Below are positions 1-8,929 of a DNA stretch of 64,000 nucleotides, one piece after another. The stretch is from Gluconobacter frateurii (GTDB lineage: Bacteria; Pseudomonadota; Alphaproteobacteria; Acetobacterales; Acetobacteraceae). Made by a program: the position numbers and the translations under genes. Under the pieces are notes generated by a model. The model had not been told where the DNA came from and ran no database searches. It saw only the letters and a program-made list of their open reading frames with translations. How positions within the stretch are numbered: position 1 is the first letter of the stretch; each line of letters starts with the position of its first letter. The DNA lies in NCBI RefSeq assembly GCF_002723955.1, contig NZ_BEWN01000002.1, positions 62,001-126,000 on the forward strand. The letters run 5' to 3'.

Positions 1-160
1 AACTGAGCTACAGCCCCATGGCACTTCTGATAGTTCTTGCAGGGAGCCTTTCTGTCAAGCATTGCGGGAGAGAGTTGTCGTCTCCCTGAGAGACAGATAC
101 AAAACCCTCTTCTGCCCGGCTTCTGTCGGGTCTTTCGCGATTTCCGACGAGGTTTTCAGC

Positions 161-466
161 ATGCTTGCCCTGCACGCCATTATCCTGATGATCATTCAGG
201 CATTCGTCTGGGCCCTTCTGGCTTACTGTATCCTGTCCATGCTTCTGGGCTTTGGCGTTCTGGATATCCGTAACCGGTTTTTCTACTCACTGTTCAACAC
301 ACTGGCCCGGGTGGTCGAACCTCTGCTGACCCCCATCAGGAACATCCTGCCCAGTACGGGCGGCATGGATTTCGCCCCCATGATCCTGCTGCTCCTGATC
401 CAGTTCCTCGTCTACCCGCTTGTGAACCGCGTCTTCGCAACGCTGATCTACCACCCAGCCTTCTGA
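161..466 (+). CDS. YggT family membrane protein
   Basis: About 101 residues, two hydrophobic blocks (roughly residues 3-28 and 65-90) joined by a short loop with a Val-Glu-Pro-Leu-Leu-Thr-Pro-Ile-Arg segment, the typical layout of YggT proteins, small inner-membrane proteins of poorly defined role in osmotic or membrane homeostasis. The frame stays open upstream to position 62, but the ATG at 161 starts the hydrophobic N-terminus directly, so it is preferred. The gene ends 3 bases before the stop of the convergent small gene at 470. Family call is from the overall pattern. Confidence 0.8.
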   Translation: MLALHAIILMIIQAFVWALLAYCILSMLLGFGVLDIRNRFFYSLFNTLARVVEPLLTPIRNILPSTGGMDFAPMILLLLIQFLVYPLVNRVFATLIYHPAF

Positions 467-469
467 AGC

Positions 470-682
470 CTACCTCACCGCACGCCATACTTCTTCCATC
501 GCATCCGCCAGAACGTCGTGCGGCTCGCTCCACTGCCCATCGTGGGCAGGTGGCTGCATCCAGACCCGCCATCCCTGACCGGCTTCCCGCTCAATCCGAA
601 GCGACCAGTCCTCCGGCAAGCGGCTGAGAACACGCTCAAGACGCACTTGGCTGGTCAGTGGCTTGGCATAATTATGCCCCAT
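470..682 (-). CDS. Small conserved-looking protein of unknown function (70 aa)
   Basis: Seventy residues, mixed charge, no signal peptide or membrane segment; the middle is rich in Trp (WSLRIEREAGQGWRVWMQPP) and it ends DAMEEVWRAVR. It is preceded by a strong ribosome binding site (GAAGGAGG about 9 bases before ATG), which is the main reason to accept it as a gene. It resembles small beta-strand-plus-helix cytosolic proteins but I do not recognise a family. It converges on the YggT gene. Confidence 0.6.
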   Translation of the reverse strand: MGHNYAKPLTSQVRLERVLSRLPEDWSLRIEREAGQGWRVWMQPPAHDGQWSEPHDVLADAMEEVWRAVR

Positions 683-716
683 AACAGTAGCCCTCCTTCA
701 ATCAGACATTCCGCAA

Positions 717-1571
717 CTAGAAGACCATATTGACGGCAACTTCCGGCATAATGGCTCTAGACGCATTATGCCCAGTAAATGGGACGATGACCCCACCAAT
801 GAAACCCATGTCCGGGCTCCAGTTATATTCCATCGCGGGCCCAAGATTATAAGAACCTGACCAGGATGACTGAGTATGCACCGCCTGCATGGCTTTGCGA
901 TATTTTCCCACCAGTTCAGTCGACCCGGCCCAGGTGCCATAAAGATCCAGAGACATCACCCAGCGTTTTGTCAGCCCATACTCAAAAGACGCACCTTCGT
1001 TACCAAACGCTCCGGGATGGGCAGTTCCTGAAAAGCCGGTCGATGTTCCATAACTGGTGGTATCGCGCAAATGCGCCGTTGTCACAGCCTGTCGCCCTAC
1101 AGCCCAGACACGTAACCGCGCAGCATGTCCCATCACCCTGTAAACGGACTGGCTTTGAAAACCGAAGCGCAAAAACCAGGCCCCCTGCCCAACACCATCC
1201 TGAGACTGTGACAGGCCTGTATAATCACCTGTGGGCGCAATAAACCCCAGATAAGCCGTCACTGATGGCCGATACTGCGCAGGACGCGCCGTCAGAATAT
1301 TGTAGTGAAGTTCGATCGGAAAATCGTTGAATTTCACACCAGTGCTGCTCTGACCGTTTCCCCATCCATAGGAAAATGTCGGCAACGAATAGATCGAAAG
1401 TCGATCTGTCAGACCGTATTTGATCAGTGTGTACTGGGACACAGACTTTTGAGCTGTGACAGGCCGGACTTCCCCCAATGCATCAAACCGGCCTGAGGGA
1501 ACAGCCCCCTGAAAATAAGGTTCAACAGCGAGTACGCCCGCTTTTGTTTCCGCGGGAGAAGGCGAAAACAA
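717..1571 (-). CDS. Outer-membrane beta-barrel protein (transporter-like), start unclear
   Basis: The frame encodes 284 residues from a TTG at 1571. It alternates hydrophobic and polar residues, is rich in Gly, Ser, Tyr and aromatics, and ends in ...VAVNMVF with a terminal Phe, the usual C-terminal signature of outer-membrane barrels; it resembles phenol-degradation (MetA-type) channel proteins. The same frame stays open upstream to the stop at 1701-1703 and would encode NIRAYLFFLWVPCC... followed by ...SKAFAAS, which looks like a signal peptide, but this stretch has no ATG, GTG or TTG. Either a rare ATC/ATT/CTG start is used, a frameshift occurred near 1690, or the gene is decaying. It is on the same strand as tldD, which is upstream of it. 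Confidence 0.6.
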   Translation of the reverse strand: MFSPSPAETKAGVLAVEPYFQGAVPSGRFDALGEVRPVTAQKSVSQYTLIKYGLTDRLSIYSLPTFSYGWGNGQSSTGVKFNDFPIELHYNILTARPAQYRPSVTAYLGFIAPTGDYTGLSQSQDGVGQGAWFLRFGFQSQSVYRVMGHAARLRVWAVGRQAVTTAHLRDTTSYGTSTGFSGTAHPGAFGNEGASFEYGLTKRWVMSLDLYGTWAGSTELVGKYRKAMQAVHTQSSWSGSYNLGPAMEYNWSPDMGFIGGVIVPFTGHNASRAIMPEVAVNMVF

Positions 1572-1812
1572 AGACCCCGTATACCATTGCTCAGGAACAG
1601 TCTGAGACGCAGCAAAAGCCTTGGAAACCTGAACGCCATTTAGACAACATGGAACCCACAGGAAGAATAAGTACGCACGAATGTTGATTTTGAAGCACCA
1701 TTATGTTGGTCGATGAAACAAACATCGCCACCATACGCAACTTTTGCAGCGCCTCAACTCTCACCCAGTCATTCGTGCCTACATATTTGCGAAATCCGGA
1801 AATTCCGAAACG

Positions 1813-3276
1813 TCAGGCTGTGCCGCCAACCGTCAAACCAGACAGCTTCAAAGTCGGCTGACCAACCCCGACCGGAACACCCTGTCCGGCCTTTCCACAG
1901 GTCCCGATTCCCGGATCAAGCGCCACATCAGATCCAATCATGGAAATCTGGTTCATCGCATCCGCACCGTTGCCAATCAAAGTGGCTCCCTTCACGGGCC
2001 GCGTCACCTTTCCGTCCTCAATCAGATAAGCTTCCGACGCCGCAAAAACGAACTTGCCCGACGTGATATCAACCTGTCCGCCACCAAAATTGACCGCATA
2101 CAAACCGCGCTTCGTTGAGCGGATCATCTCTTCCGTGGTCGCGCTCCCTTCCAGCATGACGGTATTCGTCATCCGGGGCATCGGCGCATGGGCGTAAGAT
2201 TCCCGCCGACCATTCCCGGTCGGAGAAACCCCCATCAGACGAGCGTTCAACCGATCCTGCAGATACCCGGTCAGAATACCGTCCTCAATCAGAACCGTGC
2301 GACCCGTCGGGGTGCCCTCATCATCAATACTCAGCGAACCACGGCGCTCTGGCAACGTGCCATCATCAATAACCGTCACGCCCGGCGAAGCCACCCGCTT
2401 GCCAACCATTCCTGTAAACGACGATGTCCCCTTGCGGTTGAAATCCCCTTCCAACCCATGACCTACAGCTTCATGAAGCAGAATGCCCGGCCAGCCCGGA
2501 CCAAGAACCACGTCCATTTCACCAGCTGGCGCAGGTGCTGCATCCAGATTCAGAAGCGCCTGCCTCAGGGCCTCATCCACGGCCGCTTTCCATGTTCCGG
2601 CATCCAGAAGCCGCGACAGCTCGTATCGGCCGCCCTGCCCATGTCCACCACTTTCGCGACGGCCGTCCTTTTCAACAACGACAGAGACGTTCAGACGCAC
2701 CAATGGTCGCAGATCAGCAACCCGGCCACCAGCATCCGCCCGGCGCATGATCTGCACCGCCTGCCATTCTGAACTCAGACTGGCGCTCACCTGCACAACG
2801 CGCGAATCCAGCGCACGCGCATACGTATCAATCTCGCCCAGAACCGCCGCCCGTGCTGCAAAATCCGTACCTTCCAAAGGTCTGGAATCAGCATAGAGCC
2901 GCTGGTTTGTGGAGCGCGGCCCCGGCGCCATAATGCCACTACGCCCTTGCCGGACCGCCCCAACCGTGCTCACCGCCCGCGCAAGAGCCTCCTCACTCAT
3001 TTCGTCCGAATGGGCGAAAGCCGTCTCAGTTCCCAGAACAGCGCGCAGCCCAAACCCGGAAGACGTCGTGAAGCTGGCGGACCGGATCGTTCCATCATCG
3101 AGGGAGATCCCTTCATTCTCCCGGTATTCTAGGAAAAGCTCTCCGTCATCCACGCCCTCCAGACCCTGCGCCACCAGAGCCTCCGCGCCATCCCGGGTCA
3201 GTCGAGATCCCGGGCGGTCGAAAAACAGGGCATCGGTCGTGGCAAGAGCCCCCAGCGCTTCCGCGGCAATGGACAT
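1813..3276 (-). CDS. tldD: Metalloprotease TldD
   Basis: 487 residues, the normal length of TldD, the catalytic half of the TldD/TldE (PmbA) protease that degrades or matures peptides such as microcin B17 and CcdA. The metal-binding HExxxH motif appears as LLHEAVGHGLEGD at roughly residue 265, and the C-terminal region has the family pattern GGGQVDITSGKFVFAASEAYLIEDGK. The ATG has a good ribosome site (AGGAG, 9 bases away). It follows the aminotransferase gene by 77 bases and may share its transcript. No TldE partner is seen in the window. Confidence 0.93.
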   Translation of the reverse strand: MSIAAEALGALATTDALFFDRPGSRLTRDGAEALVAQGLEGVDDGELFLEYRENEGISLDDGTIRSASFTTSSGFGLRAVLGTETAFAHSDEMSEEALARAVSTVGAVRQGRSGIMAPGPRSTNQRLYADSRPLEGTDFAARAAVLGEIDTYARALDSRVVQVSASLSSEWQAVQIMRRADAGGRVADLRPLVRLNVSVVVEKDGRRESGGHGQGGRYELSRLLDAGTWKAAVDEALRQALLNLDAAPAPAGEMDVVLGPGWPGILLHEAVGHGLEGDFNRKGTSSFTGMVGKRVASPGVTVIDDGTLPERRGSLSIDDEGTPTGRTVLIEDGILTGYLQDRLNARLMGVSPTGNGRRESYAHAPMPRMTNTVMLEGSATTEEMIRSTKRGLYAVNFGGGQVDITSGKFVFAASEAYLIEDGKVTRPVKGATLIGNGADAMNQISMIGSDVALDPGIGTCGKAGQGVPVGVGQPTLKLSGLTVGGTA

Positions 3277-3353
3277 GATCTTGATCTCCTGGCTGAGAGG
3301 GCGAAACGAGGTTCAGAGATGGTGCGTGAGACGCTGAATAGAAGGGGACAGGC

Positions 3354-4517
3354 TCAGGACAGAGCCTTTTCCAGTCGGCGAAGCGCTTCCTCAAGAATTT
3401 CAGGCTTCTTGCAGAACGCAAAGCGGATCAAATTTTGCGGGGCCGCAGAACCATCAGGATCGTAGAACGCAGAAACTGGAATAGTCGCAACACCAGCATG
3501 CTCAACCAGCCACTTTGCAAACTCCACATCCGTCCGCCCCTGCGCATGTCGCGTAATGTCCGCCACGATGAAGTAACTTCCATCAGCCGGAAGGGTCTCA
3601 AACCCTAAACGATGCAAACCATCCCGCAAAAGGTCCCGGCGCAGTTCCAGGTCGTCTGAAAGGCCCTGATAGTAACTGTCATCCTTATTCAGGCCATGAG
3701 CCACCGCCCGCTGAAGATTGGGCGCCGTGGCAAAAACCATCACCTGATGCGCCTTGGCAATCACAGATGCCAGCGCAGCCGGCGCAGTCACATAGCCGAC
3801 CTTCCACCCTGTCAGAGAGAAGCTCTTTCCCGCACTGCCAATCCTCATGCACCGCTCCCGCATGCCCGGCAGCGTCATCAACGGAATATGTTTCACGTGG
3901 AACGTCAGATGCTCATAGACCTCATCGCAGACCACATAAGCATCATGTTCCCGCACCAAGTCTGCAATCAGGTCCAGCTCTGCCCGCGAAAATACCTTCC
4001 CTGCCGGATTCATCGGTGAATTCAGAATCATCGCTTTGGTCTTCGGACCAAAAGCAGCTCTGAGTTCTTCTTCCGGGAGCTTCCAGTGCGGTGGCTGCAA
4101 ACGCACGCATTTTGGAACAGCCCCGATCAGCTTCAGCATGGGAAGATAGGTGTCATAAAGCGGCTCAATCAGAACCACTTCATCACCAGCTTCCACAACC
4201 GCCATCAGACAGGCCGCAAGCGCTTCAGTTGCACCAGACGTCACGACGACTTCCGTCGCAGGATCGATCTCCAGCCCATAGAAACGCTGGTTGGAAGCCG
4301 CAACCGCGTCACGCAGTTCTGGCAGTCCGGTCAGCGGGGCATACTGGTTCCGGTTATCCTTCAAAGCCTCGGCTGCCACCGCAATGATATCCGCAGGTCC
4401 CTCAGTATCCGGAAACCCCTGCCCCAGATTAATCGCATCATGCTTGACCGCGAGCTGGGACATGACCGTGAACACAGTTGTGGGAAGCGACGAAAGATAA
4501 CGATTGGGCGTTTTCAT
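3354..4517 (-). CDS. PLP-dependent class I/II aminotransferase
   Basis: 387 residues of fold-type I aminotransferase. Visible motifs are GQGFPDTEGP near the N-terminus, the substrate-binding NSPMNPAGKVF, the cofactor region VVCDEVYEHL and the Schiff-base lysine in GSAGKSFSLTGWKVGY, then the conserved Arg in NLIRFAFCKKPE. Overall pattern is closest to the kynurenine/methionine aminotransferase (YbdL-like) and DapC-like group; the amino acid substrate cannot be fixed from sequence. A parS-like 16-mer lies inside the gene. It is the first gene of a probable unit with tldD. Confidence 0.85.
   Translation of the reverse strand: MKTPNRYLSSLPTTVFTVMSQLAVKHDAINLGQGFPDTEGPADIIAVAAEALKDNRNQYAPLTGLPELRDAVAASNQRFYGLEIDPATEVVVTSGATEALAACLMAVVEAGDEVVLIEPLYDTYLPMLKLIGAVPKCVRLQPPHWKLPEEELRAAFGPKTKAMILNSPMNPAGKVFSRAELDLIADLVREHDAYVVCDEVYEHLTFHVKHIPLMTLPGMRERCMRIGSAGKSFSLTGWKVGYVTAPAALASVIAKAHQVMVFATAPNLQRAVAHGLNKDDSYYQGLSDDLELRRDLLRDGLHRLGFETLPADGSYFIVADITRHAQGRTDVEFAKWLVEHAGVATIPVSAFYDPDGSAAPQNLIRFAFCKKPEILEEALRRLEKALS
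3889..3904. promoter_or_regulatory. parS-like ParB binding site (in aminotransferase gene)
   Basis: TGTTTCACGTGGAACG. Read on the other strand it is CGTTCCACGTGAAACA, one base off the Bacillus subtilis consensus and two off the alphaproteobacterial TGTTTCACGTGAAACA. It codes for part of Thr-Phe-His-Val-Lys-His in the aminotransferase. ParB is encoded 49 kb away in this window. Confidence 0.6.
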
Positions 4518-4591
4518 GAACCAGCACTTTGGCAGAAGCAGAAAGGAATTTTTACCATTGCAGGAGGAGCGACGCCTGAAAAGCCACCCCT

Positions 4592-4614
4592 CCCTCAGTA
4601 CGTTGCCTTGAGGG
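4592..4614. other. Hairpin in the leader between aminotransferase and glnA
   Basis: CCCTCA at 4592-4597 and TGAGGG at 4609-4614 form a 6-bp stem with an 11-base loop. It lies 75 bases upstream of the aminotransferase start and is surrounded by GC-rich runs (GGGAGAG, GGAGGGG on the minus strand). It has no T-run. It could be part of a structured leader but fits no riboswitch consensus I know. Confidence 0.3.
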
Positions 4615-4870
4615 CTCTCCCGTAATCACACAGGCAGACGCGTCTTCACCTGAGAAATCCTGAATTTTCCCGATCGGACAACACACGCCAAGGAACATTC
4701 TCTCCATACCTTATATGAGAGAAAGCCATACCTGAGTAGTTGAAACCCCGTTTCCGGACATTTCCTTTCCTCAAAAGATGATAAAATGAAGCGCTGTGTC
4801 GTACTCGACAGATGGGAAATTGTCCCGTAATCGTTTTGAAGCCGTTCACACGATGCAAGGCGACAGATCG

Positions 4871-6403
4871 ATGGCCAGAAAAGCCCCTACTTCCTCCACC
4901 GCCAAACCGAAAGCTGCAGCTCCGCGCCGCGCTTCCGCCAAGGCAGCAACACCAAAGACCAAAGCCGTAGCTGGCAAGCCACCGGCACCAAATCCCGCGG
5001 CCGTAGCCCGCGTGTTCGAAATGATCCAGGAGCACGCGGCTGAATTCGTCGATCTGCGCTTCACCGATCCCAAGGGCAAATGGCACCACACGACCCAGAC
5101 GGTCTCCACCATTGAAGATGATACCTTCGTTGAAGGTTTCATGTTCGACGGTTCGTCCATCCAGGGTTGGAAGGCCATTAACGAGTCCGACATGGTCCTG
5201 CTGCCGGACCCGGAAACGGCCGTCATGGACCCGTTCTCCGCAAAGCCACAGCTCATCCTGTTCTGTGACATCGTCGACCCAAAGACCGGTGGTTTCTACA
5301 ACCGTGACCCGCGCTCGACAGCAAAGCTCGCAGAAGCCTACCTGAAGGAAGCTGGTTTCGGCGACACGGCATTCTTCGGTCCGGAAGCAGAGTTCTTCAT
5401 CTTCGACAACGTGCAGTTCGGCACGGGTCCGAATTTCGGCACGTACCAGCTCGACAGCATCGAAGGCCCAGGCTCTTCGCTGAAGGCTTACCCGGAAGGC
5501 AACATGGGCCATCGCCCTGTCGTCAAGGGTGGCTACTTCCCTGTCCCGCCGGTGGACAGCGAGAACGACCTGCGCGCTGAAATGCTCTCCACGATGGGCG
5601 AAATGGGCCTGCCGATCGAGAAGCACCATCACGAAGTTGCACAGTCCCAGCATGAGCTCGGCACGAAGTTCGCAACGCTCGTGAAGTCCGCTGACTTTAT
5701 GCAGATCTACAAGTACTGCGTGCACAACGTCGCCCACTCCTACGGCAAGACGGCCACCTTCATGCCGAAGCCAATCGCTGGCGACAATGGTTCGGGCATG
5801 CATGTTCACCAGTCTATCTGGAAGGACGGCAAGCCGACCTTCGCTGGTGACAAGTACGCGGACCTGTCTGACGACGCGCTGTACTACATCGGTGGCATCA
5901 TCAAGCACGCGAAGGCCCTGAACGCCTTCACGAACCCATCCACTAACTCCTACAAGCGTCTGATCCCGGGCTTCGAAGCGCCTGTGCTGCTCGCATATTC
6001 CGCAGCCAACCGCTCCGCTTCGTGCCGTATCCCGCATGCGACGAACCCGAAGGCAAAGCGCGTTGAAGTCCGCTTCCCGGACCCGACGGCAAACCCGTAC
6101 CTTGCCTTCGCTGCCATGCTGATGGCTGGCCTGGACGGCATCCGCAACAAGATCCACCCTGGCGACGCCATGGACAAGGATCTGTACGAACTGCCGAAGG
6201 AAGAACTGGCTCAGATCCCGACGGTCTGCGGTTCGCTTCGTGAAGCCCTCGAAGCCCTCAAGGAAGATCACGCGTTCCTTCTCGAAGGCGGCGTCTTCAC
6301 CAAGGACCAGATCGAGAGCTACATCGACATCAAGTGGGCAGAAGTCTACAAGTTCGAACACACGCCGCACCCGGCAGAGTTCGAGATGTACTATTCGGTC
6401 TGA
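4871..6403 (+). CDS. glnA: Glutamine synthetase, type I, with basic N-terminal extension
   Basis: Makes glutamine from glutamate, ammonia and ATP. From the ATG at 4871 it has 510 residues, against about 470 for the family. The core begins near [17 protein letters not shown]; before it lies a tail of some 40 residues almost wholly Ala, Lys, Pro, Thr and Arg (MARKAPTSS...). Core motifs are [41 protein letters not shown] and [19 protein letters not shown]. The adenylylation site KDLYELP places Tyr at about residue 439, so control by GlnE is expected. Other in-frame starts are ATG 4853 and 4796. No glnB gene lies next to it. A strong terminator follows. Confidence 0.95.
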   Translation: MARKAPTSSTAKPKAAAPRRASAKAATPKTKAVAGKPPAPNPAAVARVFEMIQEHAAEFVDLRFTDPKGKWHHTTQTVSTIEDDTFVEGFMFDGSSIQGWKAINESDMVLLPDPETAVMDPFSAKPQLILFCDIVDPKTGGFYNRDPRSTAKLAEAYLKEAGFGDTAFFGPEAEFFIFDNVQFGTGPNFGTYQLDSIEGPGSSLKAYPEGNMGHRPVVKGGYFPVPPVDSENDLRAEMLSTMGEMGLPIEKHHHEVAQSQHELGTKFATLVKSADFMQIYKYCVHNVAHSYGKTATFMPKPIAGDNGSGMHVHQSIWKDGKPTFAGDKYADLSDDALYYIGGIIKHAKALNAFTNPSTNSYKRLIPGFEAPVLLAYSAANRSASCRIPHATNPKAKRVEVRFPDPTANPYLAFAAMLMAGLDGIRNKIHPGDAMDKDLYELPKEELAQIPTVCGSLREALEALKEDHAFLLEGGVFTKDQIESYIDIKWAEVYKFEHTPHPAEFEMYYSV

Positions 6404-6430
6404 TCCGAACAGACATCTGTCAAACAGAAA

Positions 6431-6456
6431 GCCCGGCCATCGCGCCGGGCTTTTTT
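6431..6456 (+). terminator. Rho-independent terminator of glnA
   Basis: GCCCGGC, a short CATCGC loop, then GCCGGGC followed by TTTTTT; 28 bases after the glnA stop. Confidence 0.9.
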
Positions 6457-6486
6457 GTGCGCAGTTTCCCTGCTACGGCATCCCAT

Positions 6487-7116
6487 ATGATGCACCCCGC
6501 CTTCGAGGCTTTCTCAACCTCCATCCTGCCGGTTCTGGATATCGCCGGCACCGCTGTGTTCGCCGTCTCAGGAGCACTGGCGGCCGCGCGTGAACGCCTG
6601 ACGATCCTCACATTCATGTTCTTCGCCGCCATAACAGGCGTCGGAGGCGGAACCGTGCGTGATCTGCTGATCGGCGCCCCGGTCGCATGGATGCACAACT
6701 CCACGGGCATCACCGTCTGCATGGTCTGTGCCCTGCTCGTCTGGTTCACCCCTGGACGCCTCTGGTCAGAACGCGCCGTGGACTGGTTCGATGGAATGGG
6801 AATTGCTGCTTACGGCGTGTACGGTTCCGCCAAAGCCATCGCTTACGGCATCCCCCTCGTTCCGGCAGCCCTTATGGGCATTGTCAGCGCCTGCATGGGT
6901 GGCATCTTCCGGGACGTTCTGGCAGGCGTTCCATCCATTATTATCCGCCCTGAACTCTACGTGACAGCCGTGGCACTCTCATCCTGCAGCTATGTGCTTC
7001 TGACCGCAGCAGGCCTCAGCACAACACTCGCAGCCGCAATCGCCATTACTGCCGGTTTTGCCTTGCGCGCCCTCGCCCTCATCAAAGGGCTTGGACTTCC
7101 TCACTACCGGAAATAA
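6487..7116 (+). CDS. TRIC-type cation channel family membrane protein (YadS/UPF0126)
   Basis: About 209 residues with seven hydrophobic segments arranged as two repeats. Each repeat carries the family glycine motif: GVGGGTVRDLLIG near residue 55 and CMGGIFRDVLAG near residue 140. Prokaryotic TRIC proteins are trimeric potassium-permeable channels; older databases call them UPF0126. Two tandem ATGs (6487 and 6490) are possible starts; the longer open frame upstream is dropped because it runs through the glnA terminator. Confidence 0.85.
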   Translation: MMHPAFEAFSTSILPVLDIAGTAVFAVSGALAAARERLTILTFMFFAAITGVGGGTVRDLLIGAPVAWMHNSTGITVCMVCALLVWFTPGRLWSERAVDWFDGMGIAAYGVYGSAKAIAYGIPLVPAALMGIVSACMGGIFRDVLAGVPSIIIRPELYVTAVALSSCSYVLLTAAGLSTTLAAAIAITAGFALRALALIKGLGLPHYRK

Positions 7117-7146
7117 CCTTCACCCCAGACGGGAAAGACGATCACC

Positions 7147-8139
7147 ATGCGCTTCGTAACCTGCCTGCAAAAGCTCCTGATAGCGCTTCCGTTCTTTCTC
7201 GCTCCGGCATGTAGCAGGGCAGTGGACTTTGACATCGTAGTTCTTGGCGCAGAGGGTGGCCTGGAAGACGGAAACCTGAGCGCCTATTTCATCCGCCCAA
7301 CCACGTCAGACAAAGGTGTCCTCTGCGATGCAGGAACCATACTGCACGGCCTGAAGAAAGCCACCAAAGCCGGCGCTTTTGATAAACGCGCCCTGACATC
7401 AAAGACCTTGTCCCCGGAAGGCGAAATCCTTCACGACAGGATCACCGCCTACCTCGTCAGTCATGCCCATCTGGATCATATCGCTGGCCTCGTGGCTGTC
7501 TCGCCAGATGACGCCCCCAAACCCATTCTGGCGCTTCCTTCCGTCAACGCAGTTCTGGCCGAGCACGTCTTCAACTGGCAGATCTGGCCCAATATGGGCG
7601 ATCGCGGCCCCACACCCCGCCTCGGCCTGTATCATTACCAGGACCTTGAACCCGGAAAAGCCGTTTCCCTGCCGCAGACCCCGCTTCAGGTTCAGGCTTA
7701 TCCCCTCAACCATGGCGGCGTGGAATCAACCGCTTTCCTGCTGACCAGCGGATCAGACGCGCTGCTCTATCTAGGCGATACAGGCCCAGATACCCCCCAG
7801 CACTCGGACAATCTTCATCACCTCTGGCAGGCAATCGCACCACTGGTTCAGCAGAAACGCCTGCATGCCATCCTGATGGAATGCTCCTATGACAACAGCC
7901 AGCCCACCAGCCGCCTCTACGGCCATCTGACACCACACTGGGTCCAGGAAGAACTGGAGGATTTGCAAACGATCGCGGGAACCAGCCTGCAAGGCCTTCC
8001 CGTCATCATCACGCACGTCAAACCAACGCTTAAACATCAGGATGACCCAGTGGGCCATATTTTCGGAGAATTGAACGCCACAAACACGACGGGCGTCCAT
8101 TTCATCATGGCACGTCAGAGCCTGCACCTCAGGCTCTGA
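7147..8139 (+). CDS. cpdP: Class II 3',5'-cyclic-nucleotide phosphodiesterase (CpdP/PDE1-like)
   Basis: 330 residues with a hydrophobic N-terminal signal ending LAPAC, then FDIVVLGAEGGLEDGNLSAYFI and the class II signature YLVSHAHLDHIAGL (residues about 103-115), the metallo-beta-lactamase-type metal site of yeast PDE1 and Vibrio CpdP. Further metal ligands are suggested by LNHGGVESTAFLL, YLGDTGPD and PVIITHVKP. It should hydrolyse cAMP or cGMP, probably in the periplasm given the signal. The Cys after the signal gives only a poor lipobox. It starts 30 bases after the TRIC gene. Confidence 0.82.
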   Translation: MRFVTCLQKLLIALPFFLAPACSRAVDFDIVVLGAEGGLEDGNLSAYFIRPTTSDKGVLCDAGTILHGLKKATKAGAFDKRALTSKTLSPEGEILHDRITAYLVSHAHLDHIAGLVAVSPDDAPKPILALPSVNAVLAEHVFNWQIWPNMGDRGPTPRLGLYHYQDLEPGKAVSLPQTPLQVQAYPLNHGGVESTAFLLTSGSDALLYLGDTGPDTPQHSDNLHHLWQAIAPLVQQKRLHAILMECSYDNSQPTSRLYGHLTPHWVQEELEDLQTIAGTSLQGLPVIITHVKPTLKHQDDPVGHIFGELNATNTTGVHFIMARQSLHLRL

Positions 8140-8156
8140 TGGCCAGGCAGCTTCAA

Positions 8157-8369
8157 TCAGCCAACAACGTCAAAACCAACATCTTCAACGGTGTCCTTCA
8201 GTGCGGAAGGCGAAACCTTTGCCTCGTCATACTGAATGACAGCCTGAGCCGGCTCCAGCGTGACTTCCGCTGCCGACACACCCGGCACAGCCTCAAGCGC
8301 CTTCTGAAGCTTGCCTGAGCACCCCGTGCAGGACATGCCCTCAACCTTGAACGTCACAGATGCAGTCAT
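8157..8369 (-). CDS. Heavy-metal-associated (HMA) domain copper chaperone-like protein
   Basis: Seventy residues forming one HMA domain: VEGMSCTGCSGKLQKALE carries the Cys-x-x-Cys metal site at about residues 13-16, and the fold ends LKDTVEDVGFDVVG. Such proteins carry Cu(I), or sometimes Hg(II), to P-type ATPases. The ATG at 8369 has a strong AAAGGAG site 8 bases away, so the longer frame to 8414 is rejected. No copper ATPase is adjacent. Confidence 0.87.
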   Translation of the reverse strand: MTASVTFKVEGMSCTGCSGKLQKALEAVPGVSAAEVTLEPAQAVIQYDEAKVSPSALKDTVEDVGFDVVG

Positions 8370-8467
8370 GGGTGTCTCTCCTTTATCCCTGTTCCGTCGC
8401 TCCAACAGCGGCACCCCAGAAGAGACACATTCCCATTGGAATTGAAACTGCGGAATTGAAACTGCTT

Positions 8468-8782
8468 TCAGACCCCATCGCTGATTTCATCCAGAGGCTC
8501 CACGCGCATCAGCTGCACCGTAGCATCCAGTCGATCCAGAAGCCCCGCCAGAGCCCGGAAATGCGGCGTTTCAAGATGCTGCTCGAAAGCCTCCGTAGAT
8601 GCCCAGCGTTCCTCCGCCGTAAACCGCCCTGCCGTCTCCATGTCCCGACTGATCACATAACGCTGGCAGCCTGCTTCCTTGCGGGACGCCACCGTACAGC
8701 GCACCAGTTCCAGCTCCAGGTCGCGCGCCCTGTCAGCAGAAACAGTCAGGATAGCGACAACACAGGCAGAATGGCTCATCAT
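8468..8782 (-). CDS. ABM-domain protein (putative quinol monooxygenase family)
   Basis: About 104 residues with the antibiotic-biosynthesis monooxygenase ferredoxin-like fold: VVAILTVSADRARDLELELVRC, GCQRYVISRD, FTAEERWASTEAFEQHLETPHF. Related proteins act on quinols or on heme, but many have unknown substrates. Two ATGs in a row (8782 and 8779); AAGGA lies 4 bases from the first and 7 from the second, so 8779 may be the true start. A second, distinct ABM protein is encoded at 14216. Confidence 0.72.
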   Translation of the reverse strand: MMSHSACVVAILTVSADRARDLELELVRCTVASRKEAGCQRYVISRDMETAGRFTAEERWASTEAFEQHLETPHFRALAGLLDRLDATVQLMRVEPLDEISDGV

Positions 8783-8884
8783 AAAATCCTTCAGGAAACG
8801 GAAAGCGGCACCGCCATGAAACATTCGATCCATGACCCTACCAAAACCCGTTTCTAAAAGATCGGTTTTCAGAAGTCTCGCCCA

Positions 8885-8900
8885 TGTTTCACATGAAACA
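8885..8900. promoter_or_regulatory. parS-like ParB binding site (upstream of ybaK)
   Basis: TGTTTCACATGAAACA, a single mismatch (A for G at the centre) from the consensus TGTTTCACGTGAAACA. It lies in the intergenic space about 30 bases upstream of the YbaK gene. Confidence 0.6.
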
Positions 8901-8929
8901 TCCTTTCCCAGTCGCCGGAACCAGCACTC

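Noticed and set aside
4560-4640. SAH or SAM riboswitch ahead of the aminotransferase
   Set aside because: Only short fragments match; core pairing could not be built.
4646-6370. 574-codon open frame opposite glnA
   Set aside because: Cys- and Val-rich with no recognisable domain, exactly antisense to a highly biased gene.
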